From NCBI GenBank assembly GCA_934047225.1, contig OW203988.1:9644229-9708228 (forward strand): DNA of 64,000 nt. The letters are read 5' to 3'. A program made the translations under genes and the position numbers. The notes under the pieces were generated by a model. That model had not been told where the DNA came from. It searched no databases and saw only the letters and a program-made list of their open reading frames with translations. Position 1 is the stretch's first letter; every line of letters starts with the position of its first letter. Positions 1 through 9,800 of the stretch are shown here, in pieces. The DNA is from Ypsolopha sequella. Taxonomy: Eukaryota > Arthropoda > Insecta > Lepidoptera > Ypsolophidae.

Positions 1-562
1 ACAAAGTAATGTAAGAGACTGAGGGAACTGAGCCAAACGCCGACAAGACAACTTCAAGACTGTAGGCAAAACTTTTTTCATAAATGTGCAAAAGGCGAAT
101 AGGATACCAGCTGACGACTAGCTTGGGGCATGCAACTTCTTTACTTGGAGCCACCGGGAAATGTGTTAAAAGCAGGAAAACCGGGAATCTTACCCCTTTT
201 GTGTAATTCTCTAACTTGGCCTACGGCGAAAGGATGAAATGTTGGACATTAAAACGCTTTGTCATACCCACTGTTATGTGCGCTGAAGTCGGTATGTCGT
301 TTAAAATTTGTGTACTTTGTCTCTTTTGTACTCGAACTACGATGTTGCCTGAGTGTTCGCCCGCACTGAAATTCTCCAACCTGTTTCACTAAAATGGTCA
401 CTACCCAGCTTTCTAAGGTATAGATTTAGCGCGAAAAAACTATCTCTAAACTCTAAAACTATATCCGAAAACATTGTAAGTATCCCAGCATCAAACGAGT
501 GATACCCAAATTATAAGTAGATATAGAGACAGACAGACAGGCGTTGCATCTTATGTGCATAG
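1..562. other. AT-rich intergenic sequence
   Basis: I see no coding region, RNA gene or clear repeat here beyond a short GACA-type run near 530-540. The right edge abuts a large fold-back element. Confidence 0.5.
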
Positions 563-1440
563 AGATTAAGGGTCGGCTCCGGCAAACATGCTCTCGCGTT
601 TGGACAATTTAGCATATTAAATGAGTACATTTTCAACAAATAAAATTTGTGTAGTTAGGTTAACAAGTTAAACTACATTATTTACTTTTAAAATTTGACA
701 TACGTAAGTACCACAATTCTCAAGAAAAAAATTCTGAAAGATCACTAAAATCACGAAAAATTGAATTTGGTAATGCAACTAGAAAAATATCTGTTTTGTC
801 CAAATTGATTTTTTTTATGCGTTAAGCGGTCAAATATTTTGTTCATATAATATTTTTTCCCTTTCGTTATTTTAAAAGAAACATTAAAAATTTTTTTGCG
901 TGATTTTTCAGTGCGGTAAGATTGTTGAATGTTTGACTTTTTCTTTTTAAATAACGAAAGCAAATTATTAAACAAAATCTGAAAAGGCTACTTTAGTTAG
1001 TTTCTTAACTCTGTAAAAGATTTTTTGATTTTTTTGTTAGATCAGTAGACTGATCATACTAGTTTCAACTCCAAATGACGTTTTCCGTGATTTTAGTAAT
1101 ATTTCCAATTTTTTCTCTCGATGATTGTGATACTTGTGTCAAATCTGAAAAGAACATGGTGTAGCCGATTCTGAAGGCTTTAACTTTAGTTTTAGTACTG
1201 TCAAAACTAAATTTTCATTGTTGTAAAATAGTTCATAAGTGTGAAGAACAGAAGCTAAATTACTTCGGAAAATTTTAAGTATTAGCACTAAAACTAAAGT
1301 TAAAGCCTTCAGAATCGGCTTTAACATAGTTCAACTTCTTAACTTACTACGCAACATTTATTTGTTAAATACATTCTGATATAATATGCCAAATTGTCTA
1401 AACGCGAAAGCAAGTTTGGCGGAACCGGTCCTTAAGATTT
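563..1440. mobile_element. Large fold-back (palindromic) MITE
   Basis: The two halves are imperfect reverse complements of each other. Sequence from about 565 to 675 (including 'tcgcgtttggacaattt') pairs with about 1325 to 1437 (containing 'aaattgtctaaacgcga'), and the region around 745-790 pairs with 1080-1130. The centre lies near 905, where 'ctttcgttattt' (about 860) faces 'aaataacgaaag' (about 949). Arm divergence is noticeable, so the copy is old. No transposase is encoded; the minus-strand open frames inside are short and low-complexity. I could not define a target-site duplication, so the superfamily is unknown. Confidence 0.75.
1158..1322. mobile_element. Small inverted-repeat element nested in the fold-back MITE
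   Basis: A 34-bp near-perfect inverted repeat (1163-1196 against 1287-1320, starting 'agccgattctgaaggc') surrounds about 90 bp. The flanks repeat AACAT at 1153-1157 and 1323-1327, a probable 5-bp target duplication. The opposite arm of the host palindrome lacks this block and reads straight through, which gives an internal empty site and supports insertion after the host element formed. Confidence 0.7.
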
Positions 1441-2022
1441 AACTGAGGATAATGAAGATTCCTCATAAAACTAGGTAGGTATGACGTAAAGAAGAGTACG
1501 CGTTAGAAAGTTGGAAGCACACATCAAACAAAACTCGATGTAAGCCCGGAGGCGCTCCACCAATAGCAGGGAGGAACGTAGGTATAATTGGATTCATTAT
1601 AAACGACAGCAATCGGATTGTCGCTTCTAAACTAAATCAAACTTTGTTTCCGCCGGGAACAGGAGTAGTGGTGTCGTTACGGAGACATCGGGACAGGGAA
1701 TAACGGAGTATAACCCACTTTTGCTGCATTCACTGGACTGCTCAAACGAGGTCGCTTAGGGGTTTCACTTATCGACTATATTGTTGAAAAATGGGAAAAT
1801 GTTTATTAAGTGTGCGTCATGGTAAACTCTGGACGGATCCTACTAATACGTCGAGGGCATATCTACAGATTTTCTGAGATCCAAAAATTCCGACATTTTT
1901 GTGCGAATCTCCATATTTATTAGCTCTATGATATACTGAAAAAGTAAAGGTTGCTCCACTGGTTATTGGTATAATTATGCCTAAGTCTCCGACGTGAAAA
2001 GGCGTTTTTAAATTTAAAGATA
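1441..2022. other. Unannotated stretch left of the Tc1 element
   Basis: No gene recognised. A short minus-strand open frame (about 1817-2020) runs up to the transposon end; it has no motif I know and its apparent start lies inside the transposon repeat, so I do not call it a gene. Confidence 0.4.
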
Positions 2023-2056
2023 AATACACTTCTGGACACATCTATTGGCCCACCTT
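2023..2056 (+). repeat. Tc1 terminal inverted repeat, left
   Basis: Matches the reverse complement of 3634-3667 essentially throughout. It is the expected transposase binding and cleavage site of the element. Confidence 0.9.
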
Positions 2057-2287
2057 AGAGTTTAGGTTTCGATGGCCCCTACCTAAATATGATTGCTAGA
2101 TTGAACAAAAACTATTGATCCAGTTTTAAACCTGATACGTTTTACCATCTTTTTCGATCGTATTGTTTTAAATTTGAATTCAGAATACCACACGACATGG
2201 AGCTACGACTAACAAGTCGGGTATGCGCCTTGATGAAGGCAGTTGATTTTTTAATAAAAAACATGTTTAATCAAATAAAGGTTTAAT

Positions 2288-3316
2288 TTAAAAACGCATG
2301 TTGCCTCCATGGGCATCTACGACAGCTCTCATACGATTAGGCATAGAGTTTATCAACCGCTCTATGAAATTTTGAGGGATCATCTCCCATTCCTCTTCTA
2401 TGGCAGTTTTCAACTCCTGCAACGTCTGGGCAACTGGCTGACGAGCCCTAACACGTCTTTTTAGCTCGTCCCACATGTGCTCAATCGGGTTCATGTCTGG
2501 GCTTCTGGCTGGCCAGTCCATAACTGTGATGTTCACATCCCGAAGATATTCCCTGACGATGCCGGCCGTATGGGCTCTTGCATTATCATGCATAAAAAGG
2601 AAATTTGGGCCCACATGGTCCGCGTATGGCATCACGTGAGGTTCTAAGCACTCACGAATGTACCTTTCAGCATTTAATGTTGGCAGCCGTGGTCCCGTAA
2701 CAACCTCAAGTTGAGTTTTGCCGCTCGCGGATATACCGCCCCAGACAGTCCATGAGCCACCGCCATAAGCAACCCTCTCTAGAAAGCAGCATTTTGCAAA
2801 ACGCTCTCCCTTACGTCGGTAGACCTTCTTCCTTCCATCATTGCCATGTAACGCAATTTTAGACTCATCAGAAAAGAGTACACGGCTCCAATGCTGCTGA
2901 GTCCAATTTAAATGAGTGCGCGCGAAATGAAGGCGCGCTGTTCGGTGGGCTCGCGTTAGTTTGGGGCCATTAGCTGGCTTGTGTGGTACCATATCGCGTT
3001 CTTTTAACCTTCTCCGAACAGTTCGAGCGCTCACAGGTACTCCGTGGAAGTCGCGAAGTTGGTTTTGTATCTCAATGGAGGTAAGGTGACGATTTCTCAA
3101 GCAGGTCGTCACGATGAATCGATCCTGCCCTTCAGTTGTGGCCCGAAATCGTGGCCTTCCTTGGCGACGAACAAAGCCGCCAGTCTCTAGGTACCTTAGA
3201 TAAACATTTCGGACCGCAGATCGACCTAAATTAAGTTGAGCACTTACATTTCTTTGGCTGTGTCCGGCCTGGATAAGTGCCACAGCTTGGGCGGCGACTT
3301 CAGGCGAAGTATCCAT
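2288..3316 (-). CDS. Tc1-like transposase (DD34E), 342 aa
   Basis: Cut-and-paste DNA transposase that would act in the nucleus on the flanking inverted repeats. It starts at an ATG at 3316-3314. Residues 1-110 form the paired-type helix-turn-helix DNA-binding region, with a GRPR-type linker near 53-56. The DDE catalytic domain follows: D150 (in FSDES), D244 (in MHDNARAH) and E279 (in SPDMNPIEH). There are 34 residues between the second D and E, the DD34E spacing of the Tc1 lineage. A glycine-rich box lies near 185-195. The length of 342 aa is normal for the family and there is no stop or frameshift. It is the only gene of the element. Likely transcribed from within the transposon; I could not identify a promoter. 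Confidence 0.95.
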   Translation of the reverse strand: MDTSPEVAAQAVALIQAGHSQRNVSAQLNLGRSAVRNVYLRYLETGGFVRRQGRPRFRATTEGQDRFIVTTCLRNRHLTSIEIQNQLRDFHGVPVSARTVRRRLKERDMVPHKPANGPKLTRAHRTARLHFARTHLNWTQQHWSRVLFSDESKIALHGNDGRKKVYRRKGERFAKCCFLERVAYGGGSWTVWGGISASGKTQLEVVTGPRLPTLNAERYIRECLEPHVMPYADHVGPNFLFMHDNARAHTAGIVREYLRDVNITVMDWPARSPDMNPIEHMWDELKRRVRARQPVAQTLQELKTAIEEEWEMIPQNFIERLINSMPNRMRAVVDAHGGNMRF

Positions 3317-3633
3317 AGATTATTGATAGAACCTCACCTTAATCTTAAGAATAAGTAATGTTTGTTGCAAAACCAAAGAGAAAAATCACACTTTCAAGAA
3401 TTAAATCCAAGTAAACCAATAAAATCAAGTTAAAATCAAGTTTTCTTAGTATTCGATTGTTTGATATCAACGAACAGGCTCCAAATTGTCTTTTGTTTCT
3501 TTAAACCCTGTGTTCGAAATTCAAAAAAGACTATTGAATAAAATTATGAATGTGCCAGGTTTATAACTGCATAAAAACTTTTTGCTCGACCTAATATAAA
3601 TTTTTAGCTAGGACCAAACGAAACTGAAAATGC

Positions 3634-3667
3634 AAGGTGGGCCAATAGATGTGTCCAGAAGTGTATT
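3634..3667 (-). repeat. Tc1 terminal inverted repeat, right
   Basis: Reverse complement of the left repeat, ending with 'gtgtccagaagtgta' next to a TA dinucleotide. Confidence 0.9.
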
Positions 3668-3764
3668 TATACATAACTAGACGATACTTTTATATTTTTG
3701 TAGATACGCCCTTTCAGTGCGTTTAAGATACGCCCTCGATATAATAAATAAATATAAGGTTTTT

Positions 3765-3960
3765 AAGGGTTCCGTACCCGAAGGGTGCCAAACGGGACCC
3801 TATTATCACAGTTTAAATTACACTCTGCTATTACGTAAGCCTCCACTGTCTGTATGTCCGTCTGTCTGTCTGTCTGTCTGTCACAGGGGTGTACAACTTC
3901 AACCGTTATAGGGAGCTAGTTAAAGTAGTAGGTACTTGTTACTACAACCTATAAAACTAA
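3765..3960 (+). repeat. Dispersed 'gggttccgtacc' repeat, copy 1
   Basis: Begins 'agggttccgtacccga' and continues into 'acgggaccctatta' and a CTGT/CTGTCCGT-rich run, the pattern of a high-copy lepidopteran repeat that recurs several times in this window. Non-coding; partial copy. Confidence 0.75.
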
Positions 3961-4465
3961 AATATATTGAAACCCAAGGGGGATTCCTATACAAAAACAA
4001 GGTGGGGTTTTAACGTTCAAGGTGTTCAAATTATCTTTTACTTTGATCAAATTGCTTTTTGCCTACCTGTTCCTTTTATATTTATATTGATTTACTTTTG
4101 TTTATATATTATTTATGTATAGATATGTTTAATGTTATATAATATGTATAATTATATTATTTACGTTTATTGTATATTTATTGGAAAAAATGTATCTATT
4201 TATTCTGTACACCGCTTCTAAACATATTTTTTTCTTTCTTGAGTTCCTCCATCTAAAGGTTGTCTGGAAAAGATCGCTTTTTAGTAATAAGAACGCCAAT
4301 TGCACCCTTATTTTACTTTTTTTATTTTTTGGTGTGCTATAAAAAATATTGTATTTATTGTTGGTATCACGTCTCCGAAACTAGACGACCAAAAAATATG
4401 AAAAAATACATGGTAATATGTGATTACGTAAAGATTACAGTACAAATTTAGCGGTTAAGATATTA

Positions 4466-4735
4466 GGGTTCCGCACTCAGAGGATGCCGAATTGTTTGCC
4501 AGCCGCTACGGCTTGTTTTTGTCGCGTTAATGTCGCTGTGGCATCTATATTTTTGTTATACAGCATGATATTTTTAGGGTTACGTACCCCGTATTGTGTG
4601 GTGGAACGGGACCCTTTGTGCGCGAGTTTAACTCGGACTTACCCAATTTTTTTTATTATATGGCTGTGTGTGCCGCGCGCGAAAGCTAGTCGGATGCGCC
4701 CCTGCTGCGAGCCTTTCGCACCATGAATGAAATGC
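4466..4735 (+). repeat. Dispersed 'gggttccgtacc' repeat, fragments
   Basis: Contains 'gggttccgcactcaga' near 4466 and a second piece from about 4577 with 'acgggaccctttgtgcgcg' followed by the characteristic end resembling 'actcggacttaccc' plus a T run. These are rearranged pieces of the same family. No coding potential is inferred. Confidence 0.65.
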
Positions 4736-5129
4736 CGGAAAACATCGACGTGTTTCATTCACTACTCTTTGAATGAATTCACATAAGCATCATTATGTCT
4801 TTTGTGTTATTCGTGAAGTATGTACAAGGTTCTTGTTTATGGTTTTCATGTGTTTTTTGTGCTGTTTTTGTTGTTAATATGTGTAAGTCTATATAAATAC
4901 CTAGACTATGTTCGTCTTGTAAAGATGGATGAGAGTTAAATAAATACATAAAAACTAAAACTTTTGAGACTAAAATTATGCTGGCTACATAATTAATAAG
5001 CCGAACATAGAAATTGGAGCCAAAACTAAGTTTGTCTTGTACATTGTTTTATTTACGTAGAGCGTATTATGAGTATGAGATCAACAAATCCGCTATCTCG
5101 AGTACATTAATACATTACAAGTACCTACC
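4736..5129. other. AT-rich intergenic sequence
   Basis: No recognisable gene or repeat. Confidence 0.4.
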
Positions 5130-5246
5130 ATACATACATATACTCACGCCTGTCTCCTAGGCCAATTACCATCTGCTACGATCCTGACACACCTCTTTCG
5201 CCTCTTCTACATTCATCAATCTAGTCACACAAGCTCCGGGTACTAT
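5130..5246. repeat. Retroposon fragment ('actcacgcctgtctcc' family), copy 1
   Basis: A CATA-type microsatellite is followed by 'actcacgcctgtctcc' and 'catctgctacgatcctgac'. Fragments of the same family occur near 10585, 19290 and 37875. I interpret them as dead LINE-derived copies with a simple-repeat tail. The family assignment is from general knowledge of lepidopteran repeats and was not searched. Confidence 0.6.
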
Positions 5247-5511
5247 TACAAGAATCATTATACAAAAAAATACGTGTGCGCAACGACATAAAATTTGAGT
5301 TTTTCTCGCATAAATCATAGTGAGTCTTAGCTGTGTTATCTATTTCGTTATGATTAATATATCATTTAGTGATATAATAGTCATTTTTGTAACATGTAAT
5401 TAAATTGGAACTATGACAGAAATAAATGTCTATGTTTGAACACTTGGCGATTTATTCATCGCAAGGAGATATAAATTAACATTATATCATTGCAGTATAG
5501 AATGCAATGCA

Positions 5512-5552
5512 GCGAGAGGTCCCGGGTTCGAATCCCGGTTCAGAGCTCCCCA
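5512..5552 (+). pseudogene. tRNA-like 3' half (B-box region) inside the MITE
   Basis: A perfect T-arm, 'ccgggttcgaatcccgg', is preceded by 'gagaggt' and followed by 'ttcagagc'. No matching anticodon arm, D arm or 5' acceptor strand lies upstream, so it is not a functional tRNA. It looks like a captured tRNA or SINE fragment that kept a polymerase III B box. Confidence 0.6.
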
Positions 5553-5587
5553 CATCCAGATTTACTTTTCTTTCTGCGTTTCTATAC

Positions 5588-5682
5588 TGTTATATGAGTG
5601 AAACACACGAATGGTGGACGACAACAACTTTATTATTATATTCAGTTACCCTACATAGATAATCAATCTACCCTACACAACA
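5588..5682 (-). repeat. 3' LTR of the short retroelement
   Basis: 95 bp, a match to the partner at 7682-7776. Read on the minus strand it starts TGTTGTGTAGGG, contains AATAAA (a plausible polyadenylation signal) and ends CATATAACA. Confidence 0.9.
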
Positions 5683-5692
5683 TCTCCCTTTT
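5683..5692 (-). promoter_or_regulatory. Polypurine tract of the short retroelement
   Basis: On the minus strand AAAAGGGAGA lies directly before the 3' LTR, the position where plus-strand cDNA synthesis is primed. Confidence 0.75.
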
Positions 5693-5984
5693 AAAGCATG
5701 GTAGATATATTCCCCTTCACAAAAAGAAAACTAAACAAAAATAAAACAATGAAAAACCTATAAAGTATACACGCACCAAAACAGTCTTGACTAATTAATC
5801 CTATTCGTTTTTATGTACATAATCTGATTCATGTGCTACATGTTTAATGGTATACATACTTTAGACAATATGTATAAATTCTTAGCTCTAGAGCGGGTCA
5901 ATGGAGGCAAAAAGTGTGGAGTCATAGAGTGTTGGTCATCATCAGCTCGCTCGCCTTCACTGACCAGCTCCTCACTACCAATGT

Positions 5985-6236
5985 CTACCTTTTCCTGTAC
6001 ATCGCACCAGTTAGCGTCGTCGCTGCTTTGATCAGGCTGTGTAGTTGGTTCGCATTTAACGAGGTAGCGTCTATTTCGTCGATATCGAACTCCTTGTGGA
6101 CTACATAAGAACGCGGAGTATCCGCGTTTCCCACTACCGATACCGTTCCGCGACTTCTTGTTTTACATTGAACCAACGCAGCGTCATCACCAACTTTAAG
6201 TGCGGGCAATTCTTTACATGTTATGTCAAAATACAT
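5985..6236 (-). pseudogene. Remnant of the pol (integrase) C-terminal tail
   Basis: An 83-codon open frame from an ATG at 6236. It contains a LKVGD segment and a PRSYVV motif, which in gypsy-type Pol proteins occur in the basic region near the end of integrase. Nothing of the catalytic core precedes it, so it is a fragment left after internal deletion rather than a working protein. Homology is judged by eye from the short PRSYVV context; a chance match is possible but unlikely given its place before the 3' LTR. Confidence 0.6.
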
Positions 6237-6535
6237 TTTTTATTTTTATTTTTTATGATTGGTTTTAATAATGCCGGATGTATAGGTACTTTAACAAATA
6301 ACTTAACATATTCTAACAAATAATTGATCTCTATATGACCAGTAATTCTGTAAATTGTTACATAAATAATTTTTTTTACTTAGGCCATCCATTTTTTATA
6401 TATTTTAATAAAGACACCAAAATTTCATCCATTTTATTTTCCTAATTTACAATTTGTAATTTGTTTGTTGAGATACCTGAACTTTTAACTATCATATTTT
6501 GTACATGCAACAAAACATTTTTGTTAATCTTGCTA

Positions 6536-7540
6536 TCATACAATACTGAAAGAGACGCTCAAAATAATGTGTTCATTCATCAGACTCCTGTTTGCGCGTC
6601 GAGACCATAGAAATATAAAATGACTCACAACTGCTGCTATCATTGTCCGGGTCCTCCTCACGACATTCCAGTTCATGTATTTTTTTGTACGAACTGTAAT
6701 TCTTGCACATTCTAGCAAAATGACCGTAACTCTGACACTTAAAACACTTGAAGTGGCTGCGCAAGCCCCAGGCTCACACTGCGTAGAACCACATCCACTA
6801 CATACTGTAACCCAACATGCCGACTGTCCCGGGTTCCCTAACCAACGGGGGGCGCGCTCGCTCGGCGCCGCGCCGCTTCCACCGGCTCGTCCGCATCCTC
6901 CGCGCCAGCGGCGCCGCGCCGGCACCGCTCGCTCGCCACTGCCGCGAGCACCAATCACGTTCACCTGAGCTGACCCCTGGCCTGCCCCGCGCTCCAGCTG
7001 ACGGCTACCGTCCGATGACACTTCATCTGCCGCGCAGATTTTAATAGATTTCTCTAAAGTCAAATCGTCCGATCTGAGCAGCCGATCCCTCACTGCGGCG
7101 TTTTTCACCCCACATACGATTCGATCCCGGATCAAACCTTCTTCAAGCGTGGAAAACTCACAACTCTTCGCAAGTAACTTGAGTGACGTCACGTATTGAT
7201 TGATGGTTTCGCCAGCCTCCTGGTTGCGAGTAAAAAAATTATATCTCAGCAACGTAATATTCGGCTTCGTCCCGAAGTAGTCATCAAACTTTTTAATGAC
7301 CAGTTTCACATCGTCCGTTGATTCTTTATCAAGAAACGTAAATGTCTGATACACGTCGAAACCGTCCGGCCCAATCAGATTGACGAGTAAACTAGATTGA
7401 ACTCCTTCTTCTTCCTTGTGTACTCCTGACGCTTTCAAGAAAAGCATGAATTGTGTCTTCCATCTCTGCCACGCTTCAGCCCTGCTGAGCGGGTTGCTCT
7501 CATCCATTCGTAATTCCGGCGGCGGTCTGGCGTGCTCCAT
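6536..7540 (-). pseudogene. gag of the short retroelement, frameshifted in the zinc knuckles
   Basis: Starts at the ATG at 7540; the open frame extends further upstream but without an ATG. It encodes a retroelement capsid-like region (WQRWKTQF followed by FLKASG, later a segment with YNFFTRNQEAGETINQYV). Beyond about 6770 the CCHC zinc knuckle (CFKCQSYGHFARMC) is read in a different frame from the capsid part, so a short frameshift separates them. The first knuckle also lacks its expected histidine. An alanine/arginine-rich, very GC-rich stretch at 6840-6980 is atypical of the AT-rich surroundings. The product would coat and package the element RNA; here it is broken. Confidence 0.8.
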
Positions 7541-7669
7541 TATAAATCCTTCAACGATGAAATATTTCCAAACTAACAATAAACTTAGAAGCCTAGATAT
7601 ACTTATACTATACGGAAACACTTTATTCTCCAAAAACTCGCGAGGATTACTCAGATATTTAAAAATACA

Positions 7670-7681
7670 CCGCTGTCACCA
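7670..7681 (-). promoter_or_regulatory. Primer-binding site of the short retroelement
   Basis: On the minus strand TGGTGACAGCGG directly follows the 5' LTR. A TGG start fits pairing with the CCA end of a tRNA. The tRNA species was not determined. Confidence 0.75.
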
Positions 7682-7776
7682 TGTTATATGAGTGAAACAC
7701 ACGAATGGTGGACGACAACAACTTTATTATTATATTCAGTTACCCTACATAGATAATCAATCTACCCTACACAACA
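7682..7776 (-). repeat. 5' LTR of the short retroelement
   Basis: 95 bp, the same as the 3' LTR, which indicates recent insertion. Confidence 0.9.
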
Positions 7777-7842
7777 CTATACTGCAATGATATAATGTTA
7801 ATTAAATTGGGTTTTAAACTTTGAAAAATTTAATTTTTATAA

Positions 7843-8085
7843 TTGACCGCCTCTGTGGCCGAGTGGTCAAGCGCTCGCCTTCTAACACAGAGGTCGTGTG
7901 TTCAATTCCCGCGGTGCACATTAATTTGTGTACAGTCTGCGTGCTTCGGAAGGCACATTAAGCTTTTGGTCTATTGTGCCGTTTGTGCCCGAAGTACGGC
8001 GATAGGGCTCACCGCCTATCTCGTAATCGCCTGTGAAAACTGCAGTGACTTGAATTACACAGTTTACACTTGAGAATACCTCTCA
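7843..8085 (+). mobile_element. tRNA-derived SINE (tRNA-Arg-like head)
   Basis: The head (about 7848-7918) has a D-arm-like 'gtggccgagtggtcaa' box A, an anticodon-loop-like 'ccttctaac' with TCT, and a box B 'gtgttcaattcc'. The anticodon and acceptor stems are mismatched, so it is not a usable tRNA. The body continues with 'tgcttcggaaggcacatta', a motif I associate with lepidopteran SINEs. The head would supply an internal polymerase III promoter. The 3' end is placed approximately. Confidence 0.75.
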
Positions 8086-8721
8086 TTGAACTTTATATGT
8101 TTACATTAATTAATTAATAATGTACAATACGTAAAATTCATAACATACCAGTAACGTGCTGTAACATATTATTTATGAATATTAAATATAATTTACTCTA
8201 AAATCTATAATATTTAAAAGCTTATACCCTATTATACTTATTTACACCTAAAATATATACGCAGTATTTTACAAATTTTATCTTTTAATATTTTGTAATA
8301 ATTGTGCGATAAATACGGTATTCTACTGGAATAACTATTACTCTTTCACTTGAGCACACAAATTTATTTGTACACTCATTTTCATACACACCCACCACTT
8401 GTCATACACTTTCACTCACCCTTTCACTCTCCCTCACGTATACACACTTACCCATCATATAAATATAGGCAACATTTTACTTAATTTTTCTACATCTACT
8501 TTTTGTTTTGGTTTTATGATTTTGTATTAAATTTTTCTTATTATTAAGTTTAAAGTTACATATAATATATCTATCTGTTACTTATGTAAGAGCGGAGCCT
8601 CCTATTACAGGTATATCTTACTTAAAAGGAGACTCCAATCACTGTATACGAAATTGTATGTACAGGTTTTGAAATAAATAATTTTGTATTTTTTTGTAAT
8701 TGGTATATAAAAACCAGGTGG
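8086..8721. other. AT-rich intergenic sequence
   Basis: No gene seen. A CACT/ACAC-rich, pyrimidine-biased patch lies at about 8340-8455. Confidence 0.4.
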
Positions 8722-9135
8722 TAGGCTGATGCCAGGCTCGACTGTGGAGGTACCACCATCTTACTTGGAGACCCCCTCGAAGTTATTCGGGGGAGAGTAA
8801 GAGGACAGCTCACAGGCCAAAAACCAGGTGGTACACTATGCCTGGGACCGATTGATGGCGGTATATCCATCTCTAATAGCCGGATCTTATATGAAACAGA
8901 CTGGTGACGGGCAGCGGCGTCACTGGTGCGAGGGTTTCGGCACCGCGCTCACCAACCCGCCTGCCCAGCGTGTGCGAGTATGGGCAACCCCCGCTAAATG
9001 AGTTACACTCCGAATAAAAGCGCCCCAGTTCCCGGCAGCTCCAGATGAGGATGACTGAGGACCGCCAAGAGTGGCATAATATTGGGGAGGCCTATGTCCA
9101 GCAGTGGATGAATACGGGCTGATGGATGGATATAA
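8722..9135 (+). repeat. LINE-like retroposon 3' tail, copy 1
   Basis: Contains 'gaggtaccaccatcttact', 'gacgggcagcggcgtcact' and ends 'gtccagcagtggatgaa' followed by a GATGGATGGATA tail. Two closely similar copies lie at 30233-30592 and 61480-61850 in the same orientation. Non-coding retroposed copies; the parental LINE is not in the window. Confidence 0.75.
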
Positions 9136-9419
9136 AGACTTCATTTAAAGAAAAATTTGTCAATTAATAACATTTATTTACTTTTTACCACTAATGCGCT
9201 GCGCACGTAATACATAGCTATTTCAATTGGCGAAACGCTGCTCATTAAATTCCAGCTTCGTTAAAATTTCAAGTGCAACTAAACAGTAGGTAATCGTCAA
9301 TCAAAGCGATAATAAATCTGTGCACGCTATTAGTTTCACTTTCATTGCATTGCGTTACTCTCCTGCACGGTCGAATGCATCTGTGTGTGTCGTTCAACTT
9401 ATACGACGATGTTTCGTAG
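9136..9419. other. Intergenic sequence
   Basis: Nothing recognised. Confidence 0.4.
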
Positions 9420-9800
9420 TGATTGACAGATTGTGTGCCCGGCCTTACGCCAGGGCCACAGCTTCAGGCTACTGGCGGCGCTTCTTGCTGCGCTTCCAGG
9501 CGGTTTTTGCGACGTGCTTTGCCTTGCCACGTCACCCGTCGCGTCGGCGCCCACATGTATAGCGCGCTCGCTCGCTCAAAGCGCTCGACACTAGGTTCGT
9601 CCTGTGCGCTCGATCACTGTTTCAACCGCCCGCCTCCCCTCACACCGCCGTCGCGAGAGCGCAAGTCACTCGAAACCGGACACGACGCGCGAGCGGCGAC
9701 CCATGGCCGGCTCAATACAACTTCGTACACTTGTTCTCTCCGCCGGCGCCGTACAAGAAGAACCGCTTGGCACGCCTCTCGAAGCCTGAAGCTGTGGCCG
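9420..9800. repeat. CpG-rich patch bounded by a 17-bp inverted repeat
   Basis: GC- and CpG-rich sequence stands out sharply from the AT-rich flanks. 'ggccacagcttcaggct' at about 9453-9469 is exactly inverted near 9784-9800. Several frames stay open only because the sequence is GC-rich. I recognise no protein motif. It could be a GC-rich MITE, a piece of a transposon promoter or a captured host CpG island. Confidence 0.55.

Larger units (their letters stand above)
2023..3667 (-). mobile_element. Complete Tc1/mariner DNA transposon
   Basis: About 1.65 kb bounded by near-perfect terminal inverted repeats of some 34 bp (2023-2056 and 3634-3667), each containing 'cacttctggacacatc'. TA dinucleotides at 2021-2022 and 3668-3669 fit the TA duplication of this superfamily; because 'taaata' precedes the repeat on both sides, the exact edge could also be TA at 2025-2026 and 3664-3665. 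A single uninterrupted transposase gene on the minus strand fills most of the interior. Intact ends plus intact gene mean the copy could be, or recently was, autonomous. Confidence 0.93.
5588..7776 (-). mobile_element. Short non-autonomous gypsy-type LTR retroelement
   Basis: Two 95-bp repeats (5588-5682 and 7682-7776) appear identical, begin TG and end CA in both orientations, and are flanked by a 6-bp duplication CTATAC (5582-5587 and 7777-7782). On the minus strand the order is 5' LTR, primer-binding site TGGTGACAGCGG, a damaged gag, AT-rich filler, a short pol C-terminus, a purine tract and 3' LTR. Protease, reverse transcriptase, RNase H and integrase core are missing. This is an internal-deletion derivative that depends on a full-length relative. 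Confidence 0.9.
5480..7797. mobile_element. TTAA-flanked MITE (piggyBac-like target site), split by an LTR element
   Basis: Perfect 21-bp terminal inverted repeats at 5480-5500 and 7777-7797 are flanked by TTAA at 5476-5479 and 7798-7801. TTAA duplication is typical of piggyBac-class transposons. Removing the nested LTR element and one copy of its 6-bp target duplication leaves a MITE of about 123 bp. Its interior holds a tRNA-like 3' half. No transposase is present, so mobilisation in trans is inferred. Confidence 0.8.

Noticed and set aside
751..975. 74-codon lysine-rich frame
   Set aside because: Low-complexity AT-rich sequence at the centre of a fold-back element, with no ATG-supported conservation.
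1817..2041. 74-codon minus-strand frame as a gene fragment
   Set aside because: Its start lies in the Tc1 inverted repeat and I recognise no motif in the rest.
7848..7918. Functional tRNA-Arg gene
   Set aside because: The anticodon stem is mismatched and a SINE body follows directly.
8622..9144. Minus-strand frames in the LINE-like tail (also at 61,477)
   Set aside because: They are antisense to a retroposed 3' tail and end at different places in each copy.
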